Positions 49,135-57,795 of a stretch of DNA of 64,000 nucleotides are shown one piece after another. The DNA lies in contig PHCX01000002.1 of NCBI GenBank assembly GCA_002842435.1, positions 248,001 to 312,000 on the forward strand, written 5' to 3'. How positions within the stretch are numbered: the first letter of the stretch is position 1; each line of letters opens with the position of its first letter. The notes beneath the pieces are model-generated. The model made no database searches and was not told the DNA's origin. It saw only the letters and a program-made list of their open reading frames with translations. The translations under genes were made by a program, and so were the position numbers. The DNA comes from Betaproteobacteria bacterium HGW-Betaproteobacteria-1 (GTDB lineage Bacteria; Pseudomonadota; Gammaproteobacteria; Burkholderiales; Methylophilaceae).

Positions 49135-50220
49135 TCAGATAGCGCGGGTGATGATGCCGCCGCCCAGGCAGACATTGCTTTCATAGATTACCACCGATTG
49201 CCCCGGAGTCACTGCCCATTGCGGCTGACCAAAACGCACTTCCACTTCATCCCCTTCAAGACGATCAATCTCGCAAGGCGCATCCGGTTGGCGATAGCGC
49301 GTCTTGGCGGCATAAACCCAGTGCGTTTCCGGATTGCTGCCGGCTATCCAGTGCAACTGGCCGGCAAGCAGCCCGTCATTCAGTAATAGTGGATGCTCAT
49401 GGCCTTGCACCACAATCAGCACGTTTTTCTCCATATCCTTGCCGGCAACAAACCACGGCTCACCATTACTGGTGCGTGAGCCGCCGATGCCCAAGCCCTG
49501 GCGTTGACCGATGGTGTAATACATCAGGCCTTCATGCTGGCCGACCACTTTGCCGTCCGGTGTCTGCATTTCACCCGGTTCGCGCGGCAGATAGCGGTTG
49601 AGAAATTCCCGGAATGGACGTTCGCCGATGAAGCAGATGCCTGTGGAATCCTTCTTCTCGCTGGTCGGTAATTGCGCCTGCCGTGCGATATCGCGGATCT
49701 CGCGCTTGAGCAGGTGACCGAGCGGGAACAGGGTTTTCGACAGCTGTGCCTGATTCAGGCGGTAAAGAAAATAGCTTTGATCCTTGCTACCGTCTTCGCC
49801 CTTCATCAACTGGAACAGGCCGTCCTTTTCCCGCACCTGGGCGTAATGGCCGGTGGCAATGAGGTCGGCTCCCAGGCCCATGGCATGATCAAGAAAAGCC
49901 TTGAACTTGATTTCGGCATTGCACAGGATATCCGGGTTCGGCGTGCGGCCAGCCTGGTACTCCTGCAGAAAATTGGCGAACACGCGGTCCTTGTATTCCT
50001 TGCTGAAATTGACCGCTTCGATCTCGATGCCGATCTTGTCGGCGACCGAGACGGCATCGATCAGGTCCTGTTTGGATGAGCAGTATTCATCGGTATCGTC
50101 ATCTTCCCAGTTCTTCATGAACAGGCCGACGACTTCATAGCCCTGTTGCTTCAGCAGCAAGGCCGCTACGGATGAATCGACTCCGCCGGACATGCCGACT
50201 ACTACGCGTTTGGTTTTCAT
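49135..50220 (-). CDS. mnmA: tRNA-specific 2-thiouridylase MnmA
   Basis: MnmA adds sulfur to U34 of Lys, Glu and Gln tRNAs. The 361-residue protein has the ATP-pyrophosphatase loop [15 protein letters not shown]. The catalytic cysteines are in [12 protein letters not shown] and [14 protein letters not shown]. The C-terminal domain contains [10 protein letters not shown] and [10 protein letters not shown]. Its start codon overlaps the stop of the upstream Nudix gene by 4 bases (ATGA), so the two are cotranslated; nudJ-mnmA is a common pair in proteobacteria. Confidence 0.98.
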   Translation of the reverse strand: MKTKRVVVGMSGGVDSSVAALLLKQQGYEVVGLFMKNWEDDDTDEYCSSKQDLIDAVSVADKIGIEIEAVNFSKEYKDRVFANFLQEYQAGRTPNPDILCNAEIKFKAFLDHAMGLGADLIATGHYAQVREKDGLFQLMKGEDGSKDQSYFLYRLNQAQLSKTLFPLGHLLKREIRDIARQAQLPTSEKKDSTGICFIGERPFREFLNRYLPREPGEMQTPDGKVVGQHEGLMYYTIGQRQGLGIGGSRTSNGEPWFVAGKDMEKNVLIVVQGHEHPLLLNDGLLAGQLHWIAGSNPETHWVYAAKTRYRQPDAPCEIDRLEGDEVEVRFGQPQWAVTPGQSVVIYESNVCLGGGIITRAI

Positions 50221-50660
50221 AGGTGTGTCAATACGCTCAATGGAAAACGTTGTCCTGCCAGATAATGTTCAATGCACGTCAGCACCTGCGGGCTTCTGTG
50301 TATCGCCTGTGTTGCACGAATCTCGTCGGCACTCATCCAGACTGCGCGCAAAATGCCGTCATCCAGTTTTTGTGCCGGTCTGTGGTTGTTTGCATGACCG
50401 ATGAAAGCGAAGCGCAGATAGGTGAGGTCTTTGCCCGGGTGGCGCCAGTGATAGACACCAAGCAGGTATTCTGGCGTAAAGTCGTAAGCGGTCTCTTCAC
50501 TGGTTTCGCGAATGGCCGCTTCGATCAGCGTTTCACCTTTTTCCAGATGCCCGGCCGGCTGATTGAGCCGGATACCGTCAGTCGTTTCTTCTTCTACCAG
50601 CAGAAACCTGCCATCCTGTTCGATGACGGCGGCTACGGTGGTGTTGGGTTTCCAGATCAT
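50217..50660 (-). CDS. nudJ: Nudix hydrolase, phosphatase NudJ type
   Basis: NudJ-like enzymes hydrolyse thiamine pyrophosphate precursors and nucleoside di- or triphosphates. The ATG at 50658-50660 ([20 protein letters not shown]) gives 147 residues; the frame is open nine codons further. The Nudix box is [20 protein letters not shown] followed by TAYDF. The last glycine of the box is alanine, while all catalytic glutamates are kept. The overlap with mnmA supports the NudJ assignment. Confidence 0.9.
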   Translation of the reverse strand: MIWKPNTTVAAVIEQDGRFLLVEEETTDGIRLNQPAGHLEKGETLIEAAIRETSEETAYDFTPEYLLGVYHWRHPGKDLTYLRFAFIGHANNHRPAQKLDDGILRAVWMSADEIRATQAIHRSPQVLTCIEHYLAGQRFPLSVLTHL

Positions 50661-50707
50661 GTCGGGTTCGCGCTGCAAAGCGCCCATTTTACCCCGCCGG
50701 ACCGGAG

Positions 50708-51340
50708 TTACGCCAATCTGGGGAACAATCCCTGCAGACCGTGTGCGATGAACTCGACCGCCATCGCGGCCAGAATCAGGCCCATGAGGCGGGTGACGAC
50801 GTTGATGCCGATGGTGCCCATGCGTGCGGCAATTTTGGTGGACAGGCTCAATGCCAGCCAGACGATGAGGCAGATGACGCCAATCGGAATCATCAGTGAA
50901 AACTGGTTGAGCAGTCCCGGGTTCTGTTGTGCGGCGATGATCATGCTACTGATGGCGCCGGGACCGGCCAGCAAAGGGATGCTCAAGGGTACGATGGCGA
51001 TCGCTTCGCGGTCGGAGACAGCTTCGGCTTCCTCCTTGGTCTGCCTGGCCTCGCTCAACTTTCCGTGCATCATGGAGATGGCAATCAGCATCAGCAGGAT
51101 ACCGCCACCGACCTCGAAGGAGGGAATGCTGATACCGAAGAAGGCGAGGATCTTGTCGCCAAGCATGGCGGAAATCGCAAGGACCAGAAAAACGGTGAAG
51201 GCGACGATTTTGGCGATACGTTTTCTGTCGTGTGTGGACCAGCCCTCGGTCGCGCCTATGAATATCGGCACAGTGCCGATCGGGTTGACGATGGCAAACA
51301 GTGCGATACCGATTTTGAACAAATAGGCCCATTCGAGCAT
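50708..51340 (-). CDS. MarC family integral membrane protein
   Basis: MarC/YchE/YhgN proteins are six-helix inner-membrane proteins of unknown transport function. The 210-residue product starts MLEWAYLFKIGIALFAIVNPIGTVPIFI, the family signature with the NPIG-P motif. PLSIPLLAGPGAISSMIIAA carries the second conserved PxxAGPG motif. About six hydrophobic helices are visible. Despite the family name there is no good evidence for a role in multiple antibiotic resistance. It is divergent from maf across 80 bases. Confidence 0.93.
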   Translation of the reverse strand: MLEWAYLFKIGIALFAIVNPIGTVPIFIGATEGWSTHDRKRIAKIVAFTVFLVLAISAMLGDKILAFFGISIPSFEVGGGILLMLIAISMMHGKLSEARQTKEEAEAVSDREAIAIVPLSIPLLAGPGAISSMIIAAQQNPGLLNQFSLMIPIGVICLIVWLALSLSTKIAARMGTIGINVVTRLMGLILAAMAVEFIAHGLQGLFPRLA

Positions 51341-51420
51341 AGGTGAAATCTTTCAGTTTGGGTATTATCGGTCTTGCCCTGACCATTCTAAGTGACTTCG
51401 GCGGAAACGTCATACGCATC

Positions 51421-52017
51421 ATGAAAAACGCTATTTATCTGGCATCACAATCTCCCCGGCGCAAGGAAATACTGCAGCAGCTGGGCTTGCACAGCATCGT
51501 CCTGCCTTCCGATGTGGACGAGTCCGTGCGTGCCGGCGAACCGCCGGAAGCTTATGTGCTGCGCCTGGCGCACGAGAAGGCGCTGATGTGCCGGCAGGCG
51601 CTACTGCGCGATGGCAAGCCAATGCTGCCAATCGTCGCCGCTGATACCACGGTTTGCGTCGATGGTGCCATCCTCGGCAAGCCGGAGAATGAACAGGATG
51701 CCTGCAATATGCTCAAAAGCCTGTCCGGACGTTGCCACGAAGTGCATACTGCGGTGGCCGTGGCGAGCGCTGATGCGATTGAAACGGCGCTATCGACCTC
51801 GCATGTCGAGATGGCGCCCTTGTCCGATGCCGATATACTGGCCTATATCGCCAGCGGCGAACCCTACGACAAGGCTGGGGGCTATGGCATACAGGGACTG
51901 GCCGGTATTTTCATCAAATCCATCACGGGCAGTTATTCCGGCGTGATGGGACTGCCGATCTTCGAGACGGCTCAACTTTTAAGAAACGCAGGAATCGAGT
52001 TGTTGAAGCATGAGTGA
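51421..52017 (+). CDS. maf: Maf-family nucleotide pyrophosphatase (dTTP/UTP, YhdE type)
   Basis: Maf/YhdE hydrolyses dTTP and UTP, including damaged pyrimidine nucleotides, and was first linked to septum inhibition. I use the ATG at 51421 (MKNAIYLASQSPRRKEILQQL), giving 198 residues; the open frame starts 26 codons earlier but lacks family similarity there. SQSPRRKEIL, VAADTTVCVDGAILGKPENE and the substrate loop EPYDKAGGYGIQGLAG are the signatures. Its end overlaps rng by 8 bases, the conserved maf-rng arrangement. Confidence 0.96.
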   Translation: MKNAIYLASQSPRRKEILQQLGLHSIVLPSDVDESVRAGEPPEAYVLRLAHEKALMCRQALLRDGKPMLPIVAADTTVCVDGAILGKPENEQDACNMLKSLSGRCHEVHTAVAVASADAIETALSTSHVEMAPLSDADILAYIASGEPYDKAGGYGIQGLAGIFIKSITGSYSGVMGLPIFETAQLLRNAGIELLKHE

Positions 52018-53461
52018 AGAGATTCTAATCAATGTAACGCCGCAGGAAACCCGTGTAGCGATCATGGAGCAGGGCGTCGTGCAGGAGTTGCATATCGAGC
52101 GCAATGGCTCTCTCGGGCTGGTCGGCAATGTCTACAAGGGTGCTGTTTGCCGGGTGTTGCCGGGCATGCAGTCGGCCTTTGTCGAGATCGGTCTGCAACG
52201 TGCCGCATTTTTGCATGTGGCCGATATGCTGGAGTGCAGTGGCGACCACAGCGAGAAAACCATCCAGGAGGTGTTGCAGGAAGGCCAGCCGCTGATTGTG
52301 CAGGTGATCAAGGAGCCGATAGGTACCAAAGGCGCGCGCCTGACGACACAGATCAGCATCGCCGGCCGTTTTCTGGTCTACCTGCCGCAACAGGAACACA
52401 TCGGCGTGTCGCAACGCATCGAGGATGAAGCCGAGCGCGAGCTGTTGCGAGATCGCCTGCTCAAGCTGCTGCCCGAGGACAGGAAAGGCGGTTATATCAT
52501 CCGCACCATGTCGGAAACTGCGAGCGATGAAGAATTGCTGGCGGATGTCGATTATCTGCAAAAGGTCTGGCGCAACATCCAGGAATCCAGCCAGAAGGCG
52601 GCTAATCGTTCGCTGGTATTCCAGGATCTGAACCTGCCCATGCGCGTCCTGCGTGATGTGGTAAGTGCCGACACCGACCGCATTCTGGTCGACTCGCGCG
52701 AAACCTATGAGAAGCTGGTGGAGTTCGGTGAGCAGTATGCGCAGCGCGCCGTGCAACGGCTGGAACATTATCAGGGAGTGCGTCCGCTGTTCGACATGTA
52801 CAACGTCGAAAACGAGATCCGCAAGGCCATGGCGCGCAAGGTCGAGATGAAGTCCGGCGGCTATCTCATTTTCGATCAGACCGAGGCGCTGACGACGGTC
52901 GATGTCAATACCGGCAGCTTCGTCAACGGCAAGTCCCTGTCCGATACCATTTTCAAGACCAATCTTGAGGCAGCACAATGCATTGCGCGGCAACTACGGT
53001 TGAGAAACCTCGGTGGCATTATCATCATCGATTTTATCGACATGGATGAGGATGAGCAGCGCGTCGCAGTGTTGAAGGAGCTGAACAGCAAACTGGCCAG
53101 GGATCGGGCACGCACCTGGGTCAGTGGATTTTCGGTACTGGGGTTGGTGGAAATGACACGCAAGCGCACCCGTGAAAGTCTCGCCCACATGTTGTGTGAA
53201 CCCTGCGCGGCCTGTCAGGGGCGCGGCGAACTGAAAACCGCACAGTCCGTATGCTATGAAATTCTGCGCGAACTATTGCGCCATGCACGGCAGTTCAGTG
53301 CGCGCGAATTCCGTGTCATTGCCTCGCCCAAAGTGATTGATCTGTTGATGGATGAGGAGTCGCAGAGCCTTGCCAATCTGTCGGACTTTATCGGCAAGCC
53401 GGTGTCGTTACAGGCTGATCTGCAGTATGCGCAGGAGTCATTTGAAATCGTGTTGATGTAA
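52010..53461 (+). CDS. rng: Ribonuclease G
   Basis: RNase G is the RNase E-like endonuclease that matures the 5' end of 16S rRNA and cuts 5'-monophosphate mRNAs. The 483-residue protein starts MSEEILINVTPQETRVAIME. It has the S1 domain (GNVYKGAVCRVLPGMQSAFVEIG), the 5' sensor region, the catalytic DVNTGSF and FIDMDEDEQ aspartates, and the zinc-link CEPCAACQGRG. It lacks the long C-terminal scaffold of RNase E. It overlaps maf, and rppH, which makes its preferred substrates, is also in the window. Confidence 0.97.
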   Translation: MSEEILINVTPQETRVAIMEQGVVQELHIERNGSLGLVGNVYKGAVCRVLPGMQSAFVEIGLQRAAFLHVADMLECSGDHSEKTIQEVLQEGQPLIVQVIKEPIGTKGARLTTQISIAGRFLVYLPQQEHIGVSQRIEDEAERELLRDRLLKLLPEDRKGGYIIRTMSETASDEELLADVDYLQKVWRNIQESSQKAANRSLVFQDLNLPMRVLRDVVSADTDRILVDSRETYEKLVEFGEQYAQRAVQRLEHYQGVRPLFDMYNVENEIRKAMARKVEMKSGGYLIFDQTEALTTVDVNTGSFVNGKSLSDTIFKTNLEAAQCIARQLRLRNLGGIIIIDFIDMDEDEQRVAVLKELNSKLARDRARTWVSGFSVLGLVEMTRKRTRESLAHMLCEPCAACQGRGELKTAQSVCYEILRELLRHARQFSAREFRVIASPKVIDLLMDEESQSLANLSDFIGKPVSLQADLQYAQESFEIVLM

Positions 53462-53479
53462 CTTGTGACAGCGCGGCTA

Positions 53480-55435
53480 TCAGGCCGCTACAGCCGGGCC
53501 TGCCGATGTTGTCATGTTTCGCGGTTTTGCATCCTGCATCATTTTCAGCAGTAGTTTGTCCAGCATCACGCTTTGTGCCTGCAGGGATGCGAGATTTTCT
53601 TCCAGTGCAGTGATGTTGTTTTGCAGTTCATCGGCATTCTGGTGGATCTGCATGAGAGACTTGCTACGTTTGTCCAGATTTTCCTTGTGCTCGTCTATCT
53701 GTTGTTTTAGCGGTGCCAGTACCTGTTTCAGCCATGTTTGCGCCTGTTTGCAGGTGTCGGCGAAAATCGTTTCAACCTGGCGTCCCAGACTCATGAAGAA
53801 CTTTCTGATGAGAAAGTGTTTTTCCGTCATGACATTGACCGGGTCGCGGCAGAAAGCCTCCGTGATCATTTCCAGAGCTGCCATGCGCTCCGTGAATTCC
53901 GACATATCCAGTCTGGGCGGGATGCGTGCTTCGAACAGATGACGGCTGGCAAACAGCTGATATAGCTGTTCGGCCTGTTGCTGGATATTGCTGCCCATGC
54001 CGTTGATTTCCTCGGCCATCTGTCTGGTCTGCTGAATCAGTTTCCTGATGCTGCGATTCAGGCCGACGGTGCTCCAACTGTCCCCGATCTCATGCTTGCT
54101 TTCTTCCAGCAGTTTCTGCAGGTTCTCCTGCTCCAGCAACCCCAGCAGGTGTTTGCCCAAGCCCGAGATCACATTGCTGCCCTGGTTGAAAGTGGCGACA
54201 GAAGCATCGTAATGCTTGCGGCTCTCGCTGACTTCCGTCAGCAGGTTTTCGATGATGCTGCGATTCTTGCCTCGCAGGTTCTGCAGCTCATCGAGCTGGC
54301 TGCGCCGGTTGGCAAGGCGTTGCTGGATAAAACGCCGTGAATTCTTGACCATGCTGCTGGTTTCCATGACTAGCGTGGTGCGCAGGATGTCGTGCTTGGC
54401 GCCCACCACGTTTTCGGCCAGCATTTTTTCCACTTTCAGGATCCCGCTGCGTTCCAGCAGTTCTGTATCACGTTTGATTTTTGCCAGTAGCGCCTTTTGC
54501 GCCGATATGGCCAGCACACTGGATGTATCAAGATGAAGTTGTCTGGCAGTCTGGTTGATTTGTGAAATGATCTCGGCATCGACTTCGGCTTGCGTCTTTA
54601 ACGCATCCCAGAGGATGTCGATCTTGTTGAGCAAGGCAATCTTGCGCCGACAATGGTTGCCGATGTGGTCGGTCCATATCTGCATATCGGATTTGGTGAC
54701 GCCGGTATCGGTGGCCATGATGAAAATCACCGCATGTGCGTTGGAGATGATGTTCAGCGTCAGCTCCGGCTCGGCTCCCAGCGCATTCAGCCCGGGTGTG
54801 TCGAGGATGACCAGGCCGCTTTTCAGCAGCGGGTGAGGAAAATTGATCAGCGCATGACGCCAGACCGGGATGTCGATCTTGCCTTTGGCTTGCAGGGCCT
54901 GTGTCATGACCTGGTCGTTTTCATCCCACAGCCCGACAGCACGCGCCTCGTCCAGGCTGACCTCCTTCTGCTCGATGATGGACAAGAAGGCTTGTTTCAT
55001 CTGGCTTGGCGAATTGATTTCGAGCCGGATTTTTGACCAGGCCTGGGGGGTGCTTTTGTAGTAATTCAGGCTGTCATCACTCTTGCGTGTTTCAATCGGC
55101 AACAGTTTAATGCAGGGTTCTTCACGGTCATCCCAGAAGACTTCGGTCGGGCACATGGTGGTGCGCCCCGGGTCGGATGGCAACAGTCGCTGTTCATATT
55201 CGGAAAAGAACAGGGCGTTGATGGTTTCTGTCTTGCCGCGGGAGAATTCGGCGACGAAGGCCAGGATCAGCTTGTCACGTTCCAGCGCCTGCTCAATGTC
55301 GTACAGACGCAGTTCCTCGAGGCTGCTTTCCGGATTGGCCTTGCCGAGCCAGTCGCGATAGGCGGAAATGCTTTGCGATAGCTCGTCACGCCACACCTTG
55401 AAGTCGGTGATCTGCTGATTCAGGCTTTTATCCAT
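53480..55435 (-). CDS. Bacterial dynamin-like GTPase
   Basis: The 651-residue protein is a large dynamin-family GTPase. The P-loop is AEFSRGKT (residues 62-69), with Ala in place of the first Gly, a variant that I recall from this proteobacterial subgroup. Switch I is probably the threonine pair in GRTTMCPTEV, G3 is DTPG (212-215) and G4 is NKID (270-273). Residues about 350-650 are predicted long helices with strong coiled-coil character near 565-630 (LDKRSKSLMQIHQNADELQ). I see no membrane helix, so it probably binds membranes peripherally. It lies alone, convergent with rng, with 130 bases upstream before yggT. Cellular role unknown. Confidence 0.88.
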   Translation of the reverse strand: MDKSLNQQITDFKVWRDELSQSISAYRDWLGKANPESSLEELRLYDIEQALERDKLILAFVAEFSRGKTETINALFFSEYEQRLLPSDPGRTTMCPTEVFWDDREEPCIKLLPIETRKSDDSLNYYKSTPQAWSKIRLEINSPSQMKQAFLSIIEQKEVSLDEARAVGLWDENDQVMTQALQAKGKIDIPVWRHALINFPHPLLKSGLVILDTPGLNALGAEPELTLNIISNAHAVIFIMATDTGVTKSDMQIWTDHIGNHCRRKIALLNKIDILWDALKTQAEVDAEIISQINQTARQLHLDTSSVLAISAQKALLAKIKRDTELLERSGILKVEKMLAENVVGAKHDILRTTLVMETSSMVKNSRRFIQQRLANRRSQLDELQNLRGKNRSIIENLLTEVSESRKHYDASVATFNQGSNVISGLGKHLLGLLEQENLQKLLEESKHEIGDSWSTVGLNRSIRKLIQQTRQMAEEINGMGSNIQQQAEQLYQLFASRHLFEARIPPRLDMSEFTERMAALEMITEAFCRDPVNVMTEKHFLIRKFFMSLGRQVETIFADTCKQAQTWLKQVLAPLKQQIDEHKENLDKRSKSLMQIHQNADELQNNITALEENLASLQAQSVMLDKLLLKMMQDAKPRNMTTSAGPAVAA

Positions 55436-55565
55436 TGGCTTTTCTGCATAGCATTCAAGCTCGAGCTTTTATTGATTTTCAAGCTACTGTAAATGAATTC
55501 TGCAGGAATTCCAATTGCTTATATATTGTCAGGCCAGTATTGGCGAATCTGGCTGAAGGTTGTGC

Positions 55566-56141
55566 TTAAAACAGGCTGAGGAATTGCAGCTCCAGTGGAG
55601 TCACAATCAGGATCAACAGCAACTCTGCGATGATGAAGACGACCAGCGGTGACAGATCGACGCCATTCAGTCTGGGAACGAGGCTTTGTACGGGCCTCAT
55701 CACGGGTCTGGTCAAGGCATTAAGTGCCGGGCTGATCACGGTTTGCTGGTGGAACCAGCTGAGGATGGCCTGCAGGATGACGGCGTAGAGAAAGATGTAA
55801 ATGCTGAACTTGATGATGCCGACCAAAGCAAGGCCGAGCAGGGCGAGCCAGACCGGGTAGCCGGCCACAAACAAGGGGAAGTCGCGCGTGAGCTGAATGC
55901 CTATATCCAGTAAGAGCTGGCTGAGATAAGCTAGCAGCAAGGTCGATAGATCGAGGCCGCCCCAGCTCGGCACGATGCGTCGCAAGGGCCTGACGGCGAA
56001 ATTGGTCAGTGCGACGATGGTCTGCGAGACCGGATTGTGAAACGGCGCGTTGGTCAGCTGCAAATAGAAGCGCAGCAGCACTGCGATGGTGAACAGCCCA
56101 AGGATGGTGTGCAGCAGGAATTGTAATGCGTTGGTAATCAT
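55566..56141 (-). CDS. yggT: YggT family integral membrane protein
   Basis: YggT proteins are small inner-membrane proteins with two related halves, implicated in osmotic tolerance and, in other phyla, in membrane-complex or chloroplast division. The 191-residue product has two YggT units. The first contains LRFYLQLTNAPFHNPVSQTIVALTNFAVRPLRRIVP; the second contains ILSWFHQQTVISPALNALTRPVMRPVQSLVP. About four membrane helices are visible. It is the third gene of yggS-proC-yggT, which is conserved in many proteobacteria. Confidence 0.92.
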   Translation of the reverse strand: MITNALQFLLHTILGLFTIAVLLRFYLQLTNAPFHNPVSQTIVALTNFAVRPLRRIVPSWGGLDLSTLLLAYLSQLLLDIGIQLTRDFPLFVAGYPVWLALLGLALVGIIKFSIYIFLYAVILQAILSWFHQQTVISPALNALTRPVMRPVQSLVPRLNGVDLSPLVVFIIAELLLILIVTPLELQFLSLF

Positions 56142-56170
56142 GGATGGCTTTCAGTACGAGTATTTATTTA

Positions 56171-57022
56171 TCAGTTCTGATCGGAACCCAGTTGGTCACC
56201 AAGTTCCCTGGAGCGCAAGGCGGCCGCTTGTGTGGCTTCGATCATGGCTGTCTTGACCTTCGCTGCATCCAGGCTTTGGATGGCGCGCTCGGTGGTGCCG
56301 CCCTTGGATGTCACCTGATGCCGCAATTCGGCAGGGCTGGCGGCACTCTGCAGGGCAAGCTGGCAGGCACCGGCGAAAGTCTGCTGGCTCAGCATCCTGG
56401 CCTGTTCTTCCGGGAATCCGAGATGCATGGCGGCGTCCTGTAGCGCTTCCATCAGGTAGAACACATAGGCCGGGCCGCTGCCCGAGATGGCGGTCACCGC
56501 ATCCATTTTTTCTTCATTATCCAGCCAGAGTGTCTGGCCGACCGCCTGTAACAGCACTTCCGCCTGTTGGCGTTGTGAGGCATTGACTGTCGGCGCGGCC
56601 AACAGGGCGGAAACGCCAAGCTGAATCTGTGCCGGTGTGTTGGGCATGACGCGGACGATGGTCTGGTAGCCACCAAGCCAGCGTGACAGGTCCGTGATGC
56701 GTACTCCAGCTGCGATTGAAATCAGCAGCTGGTGCCTGATCAGACTGCCGAGGAAGATCGAAACGTCTCGCAGCTGCTGTGGCTTGACGGCCAGCACGAT
56801 GATGTCGCTGGCCGCCGCGCTGGGAAGTTGCTCCGTCGCTTGGACACCATAATCCCGGTTGAGGTCTGCACGTTTCTGCGGATCGGACTCGATGACGCTG
56901 ATCTGGGCAGGAGGAAATCCCTGCTTCAACATGCCGCCGATCAGGGCCCGGGCCATATTGCCGCCGCCGATGAAACAGATTTTCAGGGAATTGAGCTGGT
57001 CTTGTGTTTGCATGGTGTTCAC
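56171..57022 (-). CDS. proC: Pyrroline-5-carboxylate reductase
   Basis: ProC performs the last step of proline synthesis. The 283-residue protein has the Rossmann motif KICFIGGGNMARALIGGML, with VLAVKPQQL and VMPNTPAQIQLGVSAL. The C-terminal signature is GSGPAYVFYLMEALQDAA ... LRHQVTSKGGTTE. The N-terminus MNTMQTQDQLNS is a few residues longer than usual; the ATG three codons in is the alternative start. It overlaps yggS by 4 bases. Confidence 0.97.
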   Translation of the reverse strand: MNTMQTQDQLNSLKICFIGGGNMARALIGGMLKQGFPPAQISVIESDPQKRADLNRDYGVQATEQLPSAAASDIIVLAVKPQQLRDVSIFLGSLIRHQLLISIAAGVRITDLSRWLGGYQTIVRVMPNTPAQIQLGVSALLAAPTVNASQRQQAEVLLQAVGQTLWLDNEEKMDAVTAISGSGPAYVFYLMEALQDAAMHLGFPEEQARMLSQQTFAGACQLALQSAASPAELRHQVTSKGGTTERAIQSLDAAKVKTAMIEATQAAALRSRELGDQLGSDQN

Positions 57023-57705
57023 TGGTTTCTTGGTCCAAAAATGGCGGAGCCGATTCTGACGATAGTCGCGCCTTCGGCGATGGCGGCCGCATAGTCATCG
57101 GACATGCCGATGGATAGCGTGTCCAACATCATGCCCTGTTGTTGAAGGGTTTCAAAGGTTTCACGTACCTGCCTGAATTGTGCCCGCTGCAATTCGATAT
57201 CATGCGTTGGTGCCGGAATCGCCATCAGACCGCGCAATTTCAATCTGGGCAGTCCGGCCACGGCATGGGCCAGTTCCGCAGTCTCATCCATGGATAAACC
57301 GCTTTTGGTTTGTTCCTGACTGACGTTGACCTGCAGACAAATCTGCAAGGGCGGCAGATGCTCCGGCCTGGCCATGTTCAGTCGTTGTGCGATCTTCAGG
57401 CGATCCACGCTGTGTACCCAGTCGAAATGCTGGGCGATGGGCTGGGTCTTGTTGCTCTGGATCGGCCCGATGAAATGCCATTCGATGACGAGGTCGGTCA
57501 ATTCGACCTGTTTGTTCAATGCTTCCTGCAGGTAATTTTCGCCGAACAGTCTCTGGCCGGCTGCATAGGCCGCGCGGATGGCGTTGGCCGGATGCGCCTT
57601 GCTGACGGCAAGCAGATGCACCTGCCGCGGGTCTCGTCCGGCACGGATGGCTGCATCGTCCACGCTTGTCCGGACTGCTTGCAAGCGCTCGCTAATAGAG
57701 GTCAT
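57019..57705 (-). CDS. yggS: Pyridoxal-phosphate homeostasis protein YggS
   Basis: YggS binds PLP without being an enzyme and keeps free PLP and amino-acid metabolism balanced. The ATG at 57703-57705 (MTSISERLQAVRTSVDDAAI) gives 228 residues; an in-frame ATG 18 codons earlier is less likely. The PLP lysine is in LLAVSKAHP. FGENYLQEAL, WHFIGPIQSNKT and LSIGMSDDYAAAI are family signatures. It is divergent from pilT across 90 bases that contain a palindrome; yggS back to back with pilT is a common arrangement in proteobacteria. Confidence 0.96.
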   Translation of the reverse strand: MTSISERLQAVRTSVDDAAIRAGRDPRQVHLLAVSKAHPANAIRAAYAAGQRLFGENYLQEALNKQVELTDLVIEWHFIGPIQSNKTQPIAQHFDWVHSVDRLKIAQRLNMARPEHLPPLQICLQVNVSQEQTKSGLSMDETAELAHAVAGLPRLKLRGLMAIPAPTHDIELQRAQFRQVRETFETLQQQGMMLDTLSIGMSDDYAAAIAEGATIVRIGSAIFGPRNQ

Positions 57706-57735
57706 AATCCACTCATCTTTACTGTGACTGATAAA

Positions 57736-57758
57736 TGTTTGGCTGTAACAGGCAAACA
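57736..57758. promoter_or_regulatory. 23-bp imperfect palindrome between yggS and pilT
   Basis: The arms TGTTTGGCTGT and ACAGGCAAACA meet around a single A. All positions pair except one pair in each arm, so the consensus is TGTTTG-N-CTGT-N-ACAG-N-CAAACA. The site lies 38 bases before the pilT start. No T-run follows it. It could be an operator for one or both divergent genes; no regulator is identified. Confidence 0.5.
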
Positions 57759-57795
57759 CTTGCCGTAATCAAAAAAATTATAACAGGAGCCCATA

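Noticed and set aside
55495-55511. GAATTC-TGCAG-GAATTC upstream of the dynamin gene
   Set aside because: This is two copies of a self-complementary hexamer. The central part breaks the symmetry and no regulatory context supports it.
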